Below, one piece after another: positions 10,381-22,131 of a stretch of DNA of 64,000 nucleotides. The translations under genes and the position numbers were made by a program. The first letter of the stretch is position 1; every line of letters starts with the position of its first letter. The DNA is from Setophaga petechia (taxonomy: Eukaryota > Chordata > Aves > Passeriformes > Parulidae). The DNA is taken from assembly GCA_024362935.1 (NCBI GenBank), contig JANCRA010000117.1:186001-250000 (forward strand), read 5' to 3'. Under the pieces are notes generated by a model that saw nothing but the letters and a program-made list of their open reading frames with translations, was not told the origin of the DNA and ran no database searches.

Positions 10381-12107
10381 CAGAGCAGCCCAGGGGCTGA
10401 GGAAGTGCCACAGCCTGGAGACAGAAACAGGAGCTGCCTTGGGGAAGCTTTCCCCGAGGCTGAGAGGGGCTGAGTGCTGCACTCAGCCCCAGCAAATGGT
10501 GACAAATGGCCCTGGAAGTGACTCCTGCATTAGGCACCACGTTATTGTTCAGCACATGGTTGGATCAGCAAATTCCCCCTGAGTTCAGGAGCTAAAGGAC
10601 AACGTGAATCCTTTCCAGCTGCAATTTCCAGTGCTGCCCATTAAACCCTGCTGCTGCTGTTGGAGGAGCTGGCATTGTCCACAGAACAGAAAAAAAAATC
10701 AGAATTTGCATTATGGAGCAGCGATGTCTATTTTGATTAAGAACAACACTCTCCCCTGCTATCCTGTTTCATGAATATTTAAGTTAATTAAGCCCAGCAA
10801 AGATTTCATTTCAGCTTAATGACTTCTAAATGTGACTTCTTATGTCTGTGGAAATGAGTGAGATACGACAGGCACAGCTCTTAATACACTGAATTATGGG
10901 ATTGAGGCATTTCCAAGGATATGGGGCAGCGGGGTTTTGTCCTTAGGAAGTCCCTGAGCCTGTGGTGTGAGCTGGGCTGGAGGCCAAAGGGGCTTCCACA
11001 ACTGGAAAAGGGAGAAAAAAATACAGAAAAATCTTGTGGGGCTGTGACAGAAGAGTGGGACAAACTTTGAGTGATGTCAGTGCAGTGATGAGTTGGTTTT
11101 GGGGCACTAAACATCACCACAGGAAATCTGGACAGAGAAAAGATCAGAGATGCTCTCAAATTTTCTTACATTTCACTGATTTGGAGCAGAGGGGTTCTGG
11201 TTTGTAGCAAACACCAAATTGGATTTGCTTTTTTTTTGTAATTAACCATCCAGCCCAACTTCCTGAACTGGCAGTTTTGGGATGAGTGGATGGAAAGTTG
11301 GAATTCTGCACCAGAATTGGAAGTTGGAATTCTGCATCAGAATTGGAGAAATGGTTGCATATGCTTGGGAAAATGAGCCTCTTTAAGCTTTGGGTGTTAT
11401 TTTTTAAAAAAAGCACCTGGACAGAATTATTGGCTGCTTTGGAAAATCTGAGTCCCATTTTCTCAGGCGTGGCTGGAGCTCGGTGCCAGGTAATTGAGAG
11501 CAGCTGACATTACTGGTAATGGTGGTTAAATACAGAGTTTATCCTGATGCTCACGCTGCCATCAAAGGAACCATCTCTAAAATCATCCCTCTCAGGAGTA
11601 ATTCCCAAATCCCATTAGTGGCTGGGCAACCTCTGTGCTCAATCCTGAAAATGAGAGGATTATCTGCCCCCAGAAAGGTCACAAGCAGGCAAAAATGAGG
11701 TTTGTGGCTGGGGGAGTGTGGGGGGAAGGAATTCAGAGCAGTTCCAGGCTTTTCAGCCACTCCTGGCAAATTGCTGCCCTGTTCTTCCCAGGAAAAACCT
11801 GAATAACCCCCGAGGAAAAGGTTCCTCATTTCCTCCCTTCCCGGGCTGCTCTGGAGTGAAAGGTTCAGAGATTTTGTATTTACAAAGATGGGTTGGAAAA
11901 GAACGGCCTGGAGTGACAAAATCTTTGTTGTTCTGTGAGAAATTCACAATTCTGTGGGACAGCAAGGGAAATCCTGGGAATCCCTGGAGTTTGCCCTTTC
12001 CTGAAGGATCCACCAGCACATGGGACTCACAACAAACTCATCCCTTGCCTGGGCACCACCCAAATCTGATGAATGAGGCAGGGAATGAATTGTTGAGCAC
12101 TCCCAGG
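10381..12107. other. Non-coding spacer with a conserved-looking AT-rich island
   Basis: No gene recognised. About 10640-10900 is AT-rich, free of repeats and has homeodomain-like TTAATTAAG and TTTGATTAAG words, the texture often seen in conserved non-coding elements; this is only an impression. A 24-bp duplication with GGAATTCTGCA lies at about 11296-11345. Confidence 0.35.
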
Positions 12108-12855
12108 TTGTAGCAATATTTGATTTTTTTTTTCCCATTCTAATCCTTACATGTTGGGGGAGCACATTGAGATTCTGCCTTAAAATGTTGTAGCAATATT
12201 TGATTTTTTTTCCCCATTCTAATCCTTACATGTGGGGGGTGAGCAGATTGAGATTCTGCCTCAAAATGTTGTAGCAATGTTTGATTTTTTTTTTTCCCCA
12301 TTCTAATCCTTACACATGTTGGGGGAGCACATTGAGATTCTGCCTTAAACTCTTGTAGCAATATTTGATTTTTATTTTTTTTCCCCCCATTCTAATCCTT
12401 ACATGTGGGGGGTGAGCACATTGAGATTCTGCCTCAAAATGTTGTAGCAATATTTGATTTTTTTCCCCCATTCTAGTCCTTACAAGTGTGGGGGGGAGCA
12501 GATTGAGATTCTGCCTTAAACTCTTGTAGCAATATTTGATTTTTTTTTCCCCATTCTAATCCTTACAAGTGTGGGGGGAGCACATTGAGATTCTGCCTTA
12601 AACTCTTGTAGCAATATTCGATTTTTTTTCCCCATTCTAATCCTTACATGTGGGGGGTGAGCAGATTGAGATTCTGCCTCAAAATGTTGTAGCAATATTT
12701 GATTTTTTTTTTCCCCATTCTAATCCTTACACATGTTGGGGTAGCACATTGAGATTCTGCCTTAAACTCTTGTAGCAATATTTGATTTTTATTTTTTTTC
12801 CCCATTCTAATCCTTACAAGTGTGGGGGGAGCAGATTGAGATTCTGCCTTAAACT
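12108..12855. repeat. 82-bp tandem repeat, nine copies
   Basis: Unit starts at about 12108, 12188, 12269, 12353, 12442, 12524, 12606, 12687 and 12770. Each runs TTGTAGCAATATTTGA, a poly-T tract, CCCCATTCTAATCCTTACA, a G run, and GAGATTCTGCCTTAAA. Length differences come mostly from the T and G runs. Two junction types, CTCTTGTAG and AATGTTGTAG, occur along the array, so there are at least two unit variants. Confidence 0.97.
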
Positions 12856-13164
12856 GATGGGTCTTGACTCCATTTAAATCCAGCTAAGAGTGTTAAATTG
12901 ACATCTAAGTAGGTGAGTGGAGTGCAGAGTCTCTTTCAGAACAAGCTGTAGGTGTGTTGTGATTCCAATTTATTTCTTTATAACTCCCCTAATGGGATAA
13001 AACCTGCGAGAGGGGTGGAAATGCTCGGGTGATGGAGCAGCAGGGGAGGGGATGGGGTTTGAAGAGGAGAAACCAAGGATTAAATGAAAAGGATGAAATG
13101 TGCTCACCTGATGGAAGGGGCTCTCCAGGGGCTGCCCAGAAGGGAACCAACAGGGGGGGCTCAG
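12856..13164. other. Non-coding spacer
   Basis: Mixed sequence between two arrays. No feature recognised. Confidence 0.4.
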
Positions 13165-13492
13165 ACTCTGAGTTGGTTCTGATTTTGATCCTCTGAGTTC
13201 ATCTTCATTTTGATTTTCTGAGTTAGTCTTGATTTTGATTCTCTGAGTTTGTCTTAATTTTCATTCTCTGAGCTCATCTTGATTTCAATTCTCTGAGTTA
13301 GTCTTATTTTGATTCTTTGAGTTAATCTTGATTTTGATTCCCTGAATTCATCTTAATTTTGATTTTCTGAGTTTGTCTTAATTTTGATTCTGAGCTCATC
13401 TTGATTTTCATTCTCTGAGTTCATCTTGATTTTCGTTCTCTGAGTTCATCTTGATTTTCATTCTCTGAGTTCATCTTGATTTTCATTCTCTC
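13165..13492. repeat. About 24-bp minisatellite, TCTGAGTTCATCTTGATTTT
   Basis: About 13 imperfect copies of CTGAGTTCATCTTGATTTTG with variation between TTCATC, TTAGTC and TTTGTC. The last four copies are the most uniform. Confidence 0.93.
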
Positions 13493-13505
13493 CCCATTCC
13501 TGACC

Positions 13506-14145
13506 TTCAACAAGTAACTTTCAAGTTACTCTCAACCTTTCAGGAGTAACTTTGAGAGTTTCTCTCAACCTTCAGCGAGCAACTTTTAAGTTGCTCTCAA
13601 CCTTTCAGGAGTAACTTTGAGTGTTACTCTTGACCTTTGAGGAGTAACTGAGAGTTACTCTCAACCCTTCAAGAGTAACTTTGAGAGTTTCTCTCGACCT
13701 TTCAGGAGTAACTTTGAGAGTTACTCTTGACCTTCAAGGAGTAACTTTGAGTGTTACTCTTGACCTTTGAGAAGTAACTGAGAGTTACTCTCAACCTTTC
13801 AGGAGTAACTTTGAGAGTTACTCTCAACCCTTCAGGAGTAACTTTGACAGCTGCTCTCAACCTTTCAGGAGTAACTTTGAGAGTTACTCTCAACATTTCA
13901 GGAGTAACTTTGAGAGTTACTCTTGACCTTCAAGGAGTAACTTTGAGAGCTGCTCTCAATCTTTGAGGAGTAACTTTGAGAGTTTCTCTCAACCTTTCAG
14001 GAGTAACTTTGAGAGCTACTCTGGACTTTTCAAGAGTAACTTTGAGACCTACTCTGGACCTTTGAGAAGTAACTTTAAGAGTTACTCTCCAGCTTTCAGG
14101 AGTAACTTTCCCAGTTACTCTCAGCCTTTGAGGAGTAACTTTGGG
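13506..14145. repeat. Hairpin-forming 32-33-bp minisatellite, about 20 copies
   Basis: Each unit carries GAGTAACTTTGAGAGTTACT followed by CTCAACCTTTCAG. GAGTAACT and AGTTACTC are reverse complements separated by TTGAG, so many units can form an 8-bp-stem, 5-nt-loop hairpin. Some units keep only one arm. The symmetry makes both strands look alike at the core. Confidence 0.96.
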
Positions 14146-14190
14146 AGCTCCACCAACGCTGGGCTCTGCACTATTTAAGGCGTGGGAGGG

Positions 14191-14383
14191 TTGGCCCCAG
14201 TCCTGTTTGCAGCCCAGCTGTGTTTTAGGGGTTTAAGGTTGGCCCCAGTCCTGTTTGCAGCCCAGCTGTGTTTTAGGGGTTTTAGGTTGGCTCCAGTCCT
14301 GTTTGCAGCCCAGCTGTGTTTTAGGGGTTTTAGTTTGGCCCCAGTCCTGTTTGCAGCCCAGCTGTGTTTTAGGGGTTTTAGGT
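14191..14383. repeat. 48-bp tandem repeat, four copies
   Basis: Units begin at 14191, 14239, 14287 and 14335, exactly 48 bp apart, with TTGGCCCCAGTCCTGTTTGC then AGCCCAGCTGTGTTTTAGGG. Near-identical copies. The period is divisible by three, which keeps frames open on both strands; I do not read them as a gene. Confidence 0.97.
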
Positions 14384-14572
14384 CGGGCCCTTCCCAACAT
14401 CCCCTCAGCTGCTGAACATCCCTCTGCCCTTGGATGTTGGGAGAGATTCACGACTTTAATTCTTTTCTTGTGGTCTCCAGGCCAGATGGAGCTGTCACGA
14501 CCACCCTTCTGAGGAGCACAGATGGTTCCCAGGCTGAACCTGTTCCCCTTCCTCAGGCATCCGGAAAACAAA

Positions 14573-14718
14573 GTAAAAATATAAAAATATAAAAATATAA
14601 AAATATAAAAATATAAAAATATAAAAATATAAAAATATAAAAATATAAAAATATAAAAATATAAAAATATAAAAATATAAAAATATAAAAATATAAAAAT
14701 ATAAAAATATAAAAATAT
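14573..14718. repeat. 8-bp microsatellite (AAAAATAT), about 18 copies
   Basis: Essentially perfect AAAAATAT repeats over about 146 bp. The lack of interruptions suggests recent expansion. The minus strand reads IFLYFY in all three frames, producing three overlapping 144-199-codon frames that are artefacts. Confidence 0.98.
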
Positions 14719-14719
14719 A

Positions 14720-15721
14720 AACCTTGTGTTGTCTGCTCCCCAAAAAGCACAATTCTGCAACGAAATGAGGGATTTGTAAACCCAAATATTTGCCTTGGTG
14801 TCGTCTTTTGCCACGACAAAAGTCTGAAGGACCTTTGGGATTTATTGATGTGTGTAAAATGCTTGGAGGCACAAATATTATTTTTAGAGCTGGTGGCAAA
14901 ACATAAATAACCCCCCAAGACTGTTCTTTGGATAAAACAAGTTTGTATTTCTTTGGGGATGGATGGATTAGGAGCTGAGTCTTGCAAAGCATTTTCAGTA
15001 TCAAAATTAGAACTTGATATTTTGCCCCTGATAAAAAAAAAAAAAGAAGAACCTTTTCAAGAGTCTGACTTTTAACCAACTGCTGCTTCTTCAAAATTCT
15101 TTACGGTCTCCAAGTCGGATGTGCAAAATCCTGTCAGGTGTCCCAGTGAATAGATGAAAAACTTCCTTTATTTTTATAGCAAGGCATCTCTTTTTTGGCT
15201 TAGAAGTATGAGGCAGATGAAAAATAGAAATATTAGAAGCCTTTGTATGGAGAAGTGTCTAATGAGGCAGCTTTATCTGCAGCAATGAGGAGAGCTCTCA
15301 GTGAATGGAGGTTGAAAAAACCTTAAATATGTCGTTAGTGCTAATCTGGGGTGTTTGATCTGGCCAAGGATCTTAATCTTCAGACATTTCACAAGAGCTG
15401 AGACAGATTGATGCCTCAGTTTGTCTTGCCTTAACTTTGGCTGCTCTGCTGCTGCAGTGCTGATCCCCAAGTTCAATGCACTCATTGAAGCTGCCTTGCA
15501 GAAATTCAACAGAAAAATGGCTTTAAGCTCCTTCAGATTCTGGGTTAATCCTAGAGGAATGCCTTGGATTGTAACAAAACAAACGAGGGCTCTAAGAGTC
15601 CTTTTCATTTCTGAAATTCAGTTTATCACAGCGGGGAACACGGCGTCTGAGAGTTTGTGTATTTGCTCTTGAGGCTTCGTTGTGTTTTTAATTGCATTTT
15701 GTAAAATGTTTTCTGTAATGG
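14720..15721. other. Non-coding spacer, repeat-free
   Basis: Mixed to AT-rich sequence with no recognised mobile element. About 15110-15680 has no repeats and a texture compatible with a conserved non-coding element; alignment is needed. No gene recognised. Confidence 0.35.
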
Positions 15722-16488
15722 TGGGGGAAAGGTGAAGGAAGGAGATGGGGAAAGGTGAAAGGAGATGGGGAAAGGTGAGGGAAGGAAATGAGGGAAAAGT
15801 GAGGGAAGGAAATGAGGGGAAAGTGAGGGAAGGAGATGGAGAAAGGTGAAAGGAGATGGGGAAAGGTGAGGGAAGGAAAAGAGGAGAAATTCAGGGAAGG
15901 AAATGAGGGAAAAGTGAAGGAAGGAAATGAGGGAGAAGTGAGGGAATGAGATGGGAAAAGGTGAGAGGAGATGGGGAAAGGTGAGGGAAGGAAATGAGGG
16001 AAAAGTGAGGGAAGGAAATGAGGGAAAAGTGAAGGAAGGAAATGAGGGAGAAGTGAGGGAATGAGATGGGAAAAGGTGAGAGGAGATGGGGAAAGGTGAG
16101 GGAAGGAAATGAGGGGAAAATGAGGGAAGGAAATGAGGGAAAAGTGAAGGAAATGAGGGAGAAGTGAGGGAATGAGACAGGGAAAGGTGAGAGGAGATGG
16201 GGAAAGATGAGGGAAAGAAATGAGGGAAAAATGAGGGAAGGAAATGAGGGAAAAGTGAAGGAAATGAGGGGAAAAATGAGGGAAGGAAATGAGGGAAAGG
16301 TGAGGGAAAGAAATGAGAGAAAAGTGAGGGATGAGATGGGGAAAGGTGAGGGAAGAATATGAGGGAAAGGTGAGGGAAGGAGATGGGGGAAAGTGAGGGA
16401 AGGAGTTTGGGGCAAGGTGAGTGAAGGAGATGGGGAAAGGGGAGAGAAGGAGATGGGGAAAGGGGAGTTTATGAGGTGGGGGAAAGGC
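15722..16488. repeat. Purine-rich minisatellite GGAAATGAGGGAAAAGTGA
   Basis: About 770 bp of nearly pure A/G with regular T from GGAAATGAGGG and AAAGGTGAGGG words. Larger blocks recur at about 115-bp spacing (GAATGAGATGGGAAAAGGTG at 15943 and 16058). A 221-codon minus frame covers it as Ser/Pro/Phe/Leu repeats and is not a gene. It is the mirror of the pyrimidine tract at 5541-6538 in strand asymmetry. Confidence 0.96.
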
Positions 16489-17190
16489 AAATTGAGATTT
16501 TTATCATTTTCAGTGAGATTTAGGCAGACAGGGCGACTTGTTTGCTTGCTTGACAAAAGCAGGGACTGTCAGAGCTGTATTTAATGGCTTTTAAAGTCAT
16601 TGCATCACACCTGCTCCCCGTGTCTGAGCTGTTTGCTCCCTCCCAGAGAAAATGCTCATTCCCTGCAGCAAGGCACTGTGCAAACTCCTCAGCTTTGCTA
16701 TTTAGATTATTGCCTGCTGCCTTGAATCCTTTACAAGGAGCCCTGTACTATCAGCAGCCCTTGTTCTCTTCGTTAGCACTGTCAAAGCAGAGTGGATGGG
16801 CATAATTACCGAGGAGTTCTGGGCTGCTGAAGTGGATAATGAAAAGTGCCACTGACACAGTCTTTGCATGCCATTAAAAAAAATTAAGGCAATGATTCAA
16901 CAGGCAGAGTTTCACCTGTGCTGTCGGTAGAGCTCTTTGCTCTGTGGGTCCTCCCAAAATCCTGTGGTGCTGCTTTCACTCAGACACTGCTCCAGCATCC
17001 CCTTCTCACCAGCAGAAATGCCCTGGGCTCTTTATTTACAGCTGGAAAACAAAAGTTCCTCTCGGCATCAACTCTTGAAGTACAAAGGTTGGGTTTGAAA
17101 GTGTTGTTGGGTTTTATGCCACACTTCTGGGTGGGTGTGAAGCCCTTTGGATGCCCAATCCTTGTGTGACTTTGGCTCAAGTTGTGCCAT
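16489..17190. other. Non-coding spacer, possible conserved element
   Basis: Repeat-free sequence. About 16495-16900 has balanced composition and no repeats; it could be a conserved element or simply unique DNA. No gene recognised. Confidence 0.35.
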
Positions 17191-17405
17191 AAATCACAGA
17201 ATTGCTGGGGTTGGAAAAGACCTTTGAGGTCATCAGGCCAAGCCAGCCCCACCACCAAACCCTGTCCTGGAGTGCCACATCCGTGTTTGAGCTCTTCCAG
17301 GGATGGGGACACCCCCACATCCCTGGGCACCCCATTCCAAAGCTTTCCAACCCTTTCCATGCAGAAATTCCTGCTGGTGCCCACCCTGAGCCTGCCCTGG
17401 CCCAG
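17191..17405 (-). mobile_element. CR1 LINE 3' fragment, older subfamily
   Basis: Reads AAATCACAGAATTGCTGGGG, GGTTGGAAAAGACCTTTGAG and later TTCCAGGGATGGGGACACCC and GCACCCCATTCCAA, the recognisable antisense 3' region of a CR1 element. The 3' end is to the left, so it lies on the minus strand. It is 5'-truncated near CCTGGCCCAGC. Confidence 0.85.
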
Positions 17406-17447
17406 CTATAATACTAAGGTATTAAGGTATTAATTAATATTATTGGT

Positions 17448-18283
17448 TATAATTCCTTCTCTGAGTTTCTCATTGTTCTTTCCCAGAATGATGCCTGGGA
17501 AATTCCATTTCCTTCTGCCACCACACCAAACCCTTCTCCAGCTCCGTTTCCACCTCTGGACACGTTCCAGCCCCTCCAGGTCTTTCCCAAATCCTTAAAC
17601 AACATCCTTTCCTTTATGCAGCCATCTTCTTTTATATCTGAGTTCACTACAGATGGACCTGATTGGTCATTAATTAATACATTTCACAGGATTGATTAAT
17701 TAACAAGACACCCATCTGGTAAACAACCTTACAGTAGACATCACGTACAACAGGTTAACATGATCATGCTGCAGATATTAAGAATTTTTTATAATTCCTT
17801 CTCTGAGTTTCTCATTGTTCTTTCCCAGAATGATGCCAGGGAAATTCCATTTCCCTCTGCCACCACACCAAACCCTTCCCCAGCTCTGTTTCCACCTCTG
17901 GACACGTTCCAGCCCCTCCAGGTCTTTCCCAAATCCTTAAACAACATCCTCTGCTTTATTCAGCCATCTTCTTTTAGATCTGGGTTCACTACAGGTGACC
18001 CTGAGTTAATTAATACATTTCACAGGATTGGTTAATGAACAAGACACCCATTTGGTAAACACCCTTACTGTAAACATTATATAAGCCACATTAACATGAT
18101 CACAGCTACAGTTAATAAGGATTTTTATAATTCCTTCTCTGATCTTCTCATTGTTCTTTCCCAGAATGATGCCTGGGAAATTCCATTTCCTCTGCCACCA
18201 CACCAAACCCTTCCCCAGCTCCGTTTCCACCTCTGGACACGTTCCAGCCCCTCCAGGTCTTTCCCAAATCCTTAAACAACATC
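17448..18283. repeat. Triplicated block of about 340 bp
   Basis: Three direct copies begin at 17448, 17790 and 18126 (periods 342 and 336) with TATAATTCCTTCTCTGA, then CATTGTTCTTTCCCAGAATG and CCAGCCCCTCCAGGTCTTTC. The third copy stops after AACAACATCC. Copies 1 and 2 also share the part with AATTAATACATTTCACAGG. I do not recognise a transposon in the unit. Confidence 0.95.
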
Positions 18284-19134
18284 CTGGAGTTTACTGACTG
18301 TCACCTGCTGGCGCCCAGGGTGTTTTAAAGCCAATCCCATTCATCTCGGGCTAAAGGGCCATTTCTCAGCCACTCCATAAAGTCCTTAACTGCCTGGCCC
18401 TGCTGCAATCCCGGGGAGATACCACAGGCTGGATACCTGCTTTCAATTCTGCCTGTTAAGCCCCTTCATTTTCCCTGGGTTATTTCAGCATCAAGCTGCT
18501 CCCTGCTTTACGCAGGAAAACCATTTATTTTTTAATGGAGCTCAACATTTGCAGCTCAGGCAGCAGCCAGTGGATAACTTCCACTTGTGGAACATTAAAA
18601 ACCGGGAGGAGGAGGTTTTGGAAGTGATTTGGTGCGGAGTTAATGACACCTCTTGCTGTTGACTTCTGTGGGGATGGATGCAATAAAAAAATCACAAAGA
18701 CCAGCGAGAAGACATCAAGGATTGCCTCAGGATTGCCTTTAGATAGTGAAAAATCTTCCCTCATATTCATCAGCTTAATTTACATCAAGAACTCGGTTTA
18801 TAGACTAGGTGAGAGGGGTTTTTTTTTCCCTATGCCTTTAAAAACTCCCCAGAATTCTTCATTAAATCCTACAAGGAGGTTCAAAACACTTAAAAATGCA
18901 TGATTAATTTCTCTGCTGTTCTGTAGGGCTTTCACTGAATTGTTCAGCCTTGACTAGGATGTCCTGGGAGAATTGTGACAGAATTACTCAGAAAATTTCA
19001 TATTCAGGGAGGTTTTATGCTGCAGATCTTCTCGGAGAACACAGCTCTGAGAATGATGATAAGGAGGGGAAATTGTATGGGGAGAGTTGCTCTGCAAACA
19101 TCTCTTCCCTGCTAATATGATTTAATGCAGCTGC
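18284..19134. other. Non-coding spacer
   Basis: Ordinary mixed sequence; no repeats of note and no recognised gene. Confidence 0.4.
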
Positions 19135-19742
19135 TAATAGTTTATGAAGATCCATTGCAATCTAGGAAAGCCTGAAAATTAGGAAGGGTGTGGATTAATG
19201 GGAGCAAAACTTGGCAGGACCCTTGAGAAAGATTCATTGATTGAACCACCCCAGCTCAACAGAGTCCACTTCCCAAACTGACACAGGGGTGGTGTGACAG
19301 AACCTACTGGGGATGCCACAGCCAGATATCTAATAAAATATCTCATTTTTGACACTTTGTGAAGTCTTCCTGCACTGCTGCTGCCTGGTGTTTGCCTGGC
19401 TGGGCCTGAGCAGGGCTCAGCACAGGAGAAGGGATGAGTGGTTGGTAATAGTTTATGGATACCCATTGCAATCTAGGAAAGCCTGAAAATGAGGAAGGGT
19501 GTGGATTAATGGGAGCAAAACTTGGCAGTCCAGGATCCTTGTGAAAGATCCACTGATTCAGCTCAACAGAGTCCACTTCCCAAACTGACACAGTGGTGGT
19601 GTGACACAACCCACTGGGGATGTCACAGCCAGCTGATATCTAATAAAATATCTCATTTTTGGCACTCATTTTTACCTCCCTGCACTGCTGCTGCCTGGTG
19701 TTTGCCTGGCTGGGCCTGAGCAGGGCTCAGCACAGGGCAAGG
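19135..19742. repeat. Tandem duplication of 311 bp, two copies
   Basis: Copy 1 begins at 19135 and copy 2 at 19446, both with TAATAGTTTATG and then TTGCAATCTAGGAAAGCCTG, through CACTTCCCAAACTGACACAG, to GCCTGAGCAGGGCTCAGCAC. Copies differ by small indels, for example a deletion of GAACCACCCC in copy 2. No open frame is preserved through both copies. Confidence 0.95.
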
Positions 19743-22131
19743 GCTGAGCGGGCCCTGCCAGCAGGACGTGCCAGGCTCTGGCAGCCAGTTTGCTTTGGGA
19801 ACAGGATGGTTTTCCCTCCCTCTCTAATGAGAAAGCCATACAGAATGTCATGCACGGTGACAAGGGGCCAAATCCACCCCTGCAGTCAGGGCTGATAAGA
19901 TGAAAGGCTGCAGCAGGGAAGAGCTGTTGTACATGGAGTTCACGTCCGGAGCCAAGCACGGCGTCTGTAAAAAGATGATGCTTCCCTCATGCAAAGCAGT
20001 TTGAGGCTCTGCCTGTGAATTTTCATATGGAAAACACCCTGGGCAGGCTCGAATTCCCCAAAAAGAACTTGGGGTTGGGATGGGATGGGGTGGGGTGGCA
20101 GGAAAAACGCAGAGAGGAAAGAATTCTGCACGCACGTCCCTTGGAGTTTGGGCCTGTCCCCATCCTCTTATCACAGAAAGTGAGGTTTGATAAACACCCC
20201 CAGGCCTGCAGCAGCACTGAGGGATTTATCAGCCTCCTGTGCTGCTCTGGCTGCAAATCCTGTGTCAGAACATCTGGAGCTGACACGCCAGGCTCTGCTC
20301 AGCACAGCTGCTCCAGTCCTTATCAGGGGATTCTGCACGAGTCGCTCTCCAACTCTCGCTGTAGCAAAAGAAACTTTTATCTGCGAGTGCAGATCAGGAT
20401 GCAGGGGTGTTATCAGGACTAGGAAACATCTTTAACTGCCTCTCACAGCAAAGTTTCACATAAGCCTCTTTCTCTCAGTGTGTGCAGTGAGTAAAATCCA
20501 CAAGGAAGCTGGAGGCATTTTTTCCTGCAGCTTCAAGTCTCGGGCCGTGCTTGGAGCAAGGGCTTGAATTTCAGAGTGAATTTCTTGGCCACTTGAAAGG
20601 CCCAGCCTGCTCCCACTGTTCCCTTTGTGCTCAGGAGAGGAACAGAGGAGCAGAAATAGGTTAGGGAGTAAATGAGAGTGGTGGTGGAGACGTGGAGCTG
20701 CCTTGATGTATTCGCAGCGGACGTTGAAAAGATGTTCCCGTGTAAAACACGGTGCAGGACGAGCTGGGAGCATGAGCTGCTCTGACATCTGCTTCAAACC
20801 ATGATGTCAAAGCAGCTCCAGCGTGCCTGAAAAGCTCCTGAAGTGGAAAGTTCCTGTTAGGTTTGGTGATTTGGAACAACACTGCAAGGAGACAGGGATG
20901 GTAGAAGCCCTCAGGCTTTTACCTGAACACGCCTGTGCTTTTCTTCTGCTGCTTATTGAATTTTGGGGTTGCTCCTTGACAGCCTCAGCATCTGCAGTAA
21001 TTGGCTTCCTCGGCTCAGATCAAACGGTTTAGACAAAAGGGCTCTTAAACAGAAGATATCTGCATAAAGCAGCATGGAAAGAGCTGCCTTTAAAGGGCTT
21101 TTCTGTTCTTTTCTGCAAAAAGTTTGTGGCAGATTGTGCACCCTGGTAAAGGAGCGGCTCAGTGTGAGCTCTGCTCTGCAAACTTCATTTATTTGGGGTT
21201 TTGTTGGAGGGTTTCTCTGCACGAGGCTTTACAAAAGGTTATCTTGGTTTCAGTACAGGAAATTCTGGCTTGGATTGGAACCCTGGGCCCGAAGAGATGG
21301 CGACAGCTTTGTGAGCAGCCCCAAATCTCCCAGATCTCTCCAAAGGGCTGGAGATCCTCCTGTGGGGCTGCAGTGCTCAGTATCTCTGCCAGCCAGGCTG
21401 CTGCCACTGGGATTTCCACCTGAAAACCCAGATGCCAAACCTGGCTTATTTTATTTTATTGCGGATACTTTATTTTTTTGTCAACAACCTGTCCTTTACT
21501 CTTGGCTCCTTGGCTCCATCCCCTGGCTCCTGGATCACTCCTGATAAGTTTTCCCCTTGCTCCAGTGCAGCAAACAGCTCAGTGGATGCTCCAGGAGTGT
21601 CTTCTCCATCCAAGTGCTGTAGCTCAGAGCAATGTCACTTGAATGGCTCTTAAAATCAGCTCTGTCTGGGAGAGAATCATTGAAATTCCACTGTTCAAAC
21701 TCCTGGTGATTGAGAACAAACGAAACTGCTGCGAAGGCTTCAGGAACTCGCTAATGGCTGGAAAGAAGAGGGTCAGGGTCTGCTCGGGAATCGTTTCAAA
21801 CCCTTCCCTCGCCATTACTCACTCTTTAAGTGACACCTTGATAGTTGCACGAGGGTAGTTAAACATGAATTGTTAATACCACCAGCTTTTGTAGGGAGGG
21901 CTCCTTTTGCTCCCAAACGAAGCTGATTTATTTTTGTGCTGCTTCCCACCAGTTGTCGAGGCTGTTAAATATCCTTAATTGCCTGGAAATGGATTCACAT
22001 AATAGAGTCCTGGTAATTCAGAGATCTGGGAGCTGGGGCGTTGGTGTTGCAGTCAGCTCTCCCTTGGGAATGAGGAGCCTGAAATCCTCAGTGCCTCTCT
22101 CTTGGGTTCTTTAGCTGCTCAGAGTGACCCC
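19743..22131. other. Non-coding interval, repeat-poor
   Basis: About 2.4 kb of mostly unique sequence, the longest repeat-poor stretch in the first third. Several frames of 60-156 codons occur (largest 21074-21544 on +), but none shows a domain or a credible exon boundary pair. No mobile element recognised. Confidence 0.4.

Noticed and set aside
12108..12855. Regularly spaced repeats read as a CRISPR array
   Set aside because: Units are joined head to tail with no unique spacers, and the host is a vertebrate.
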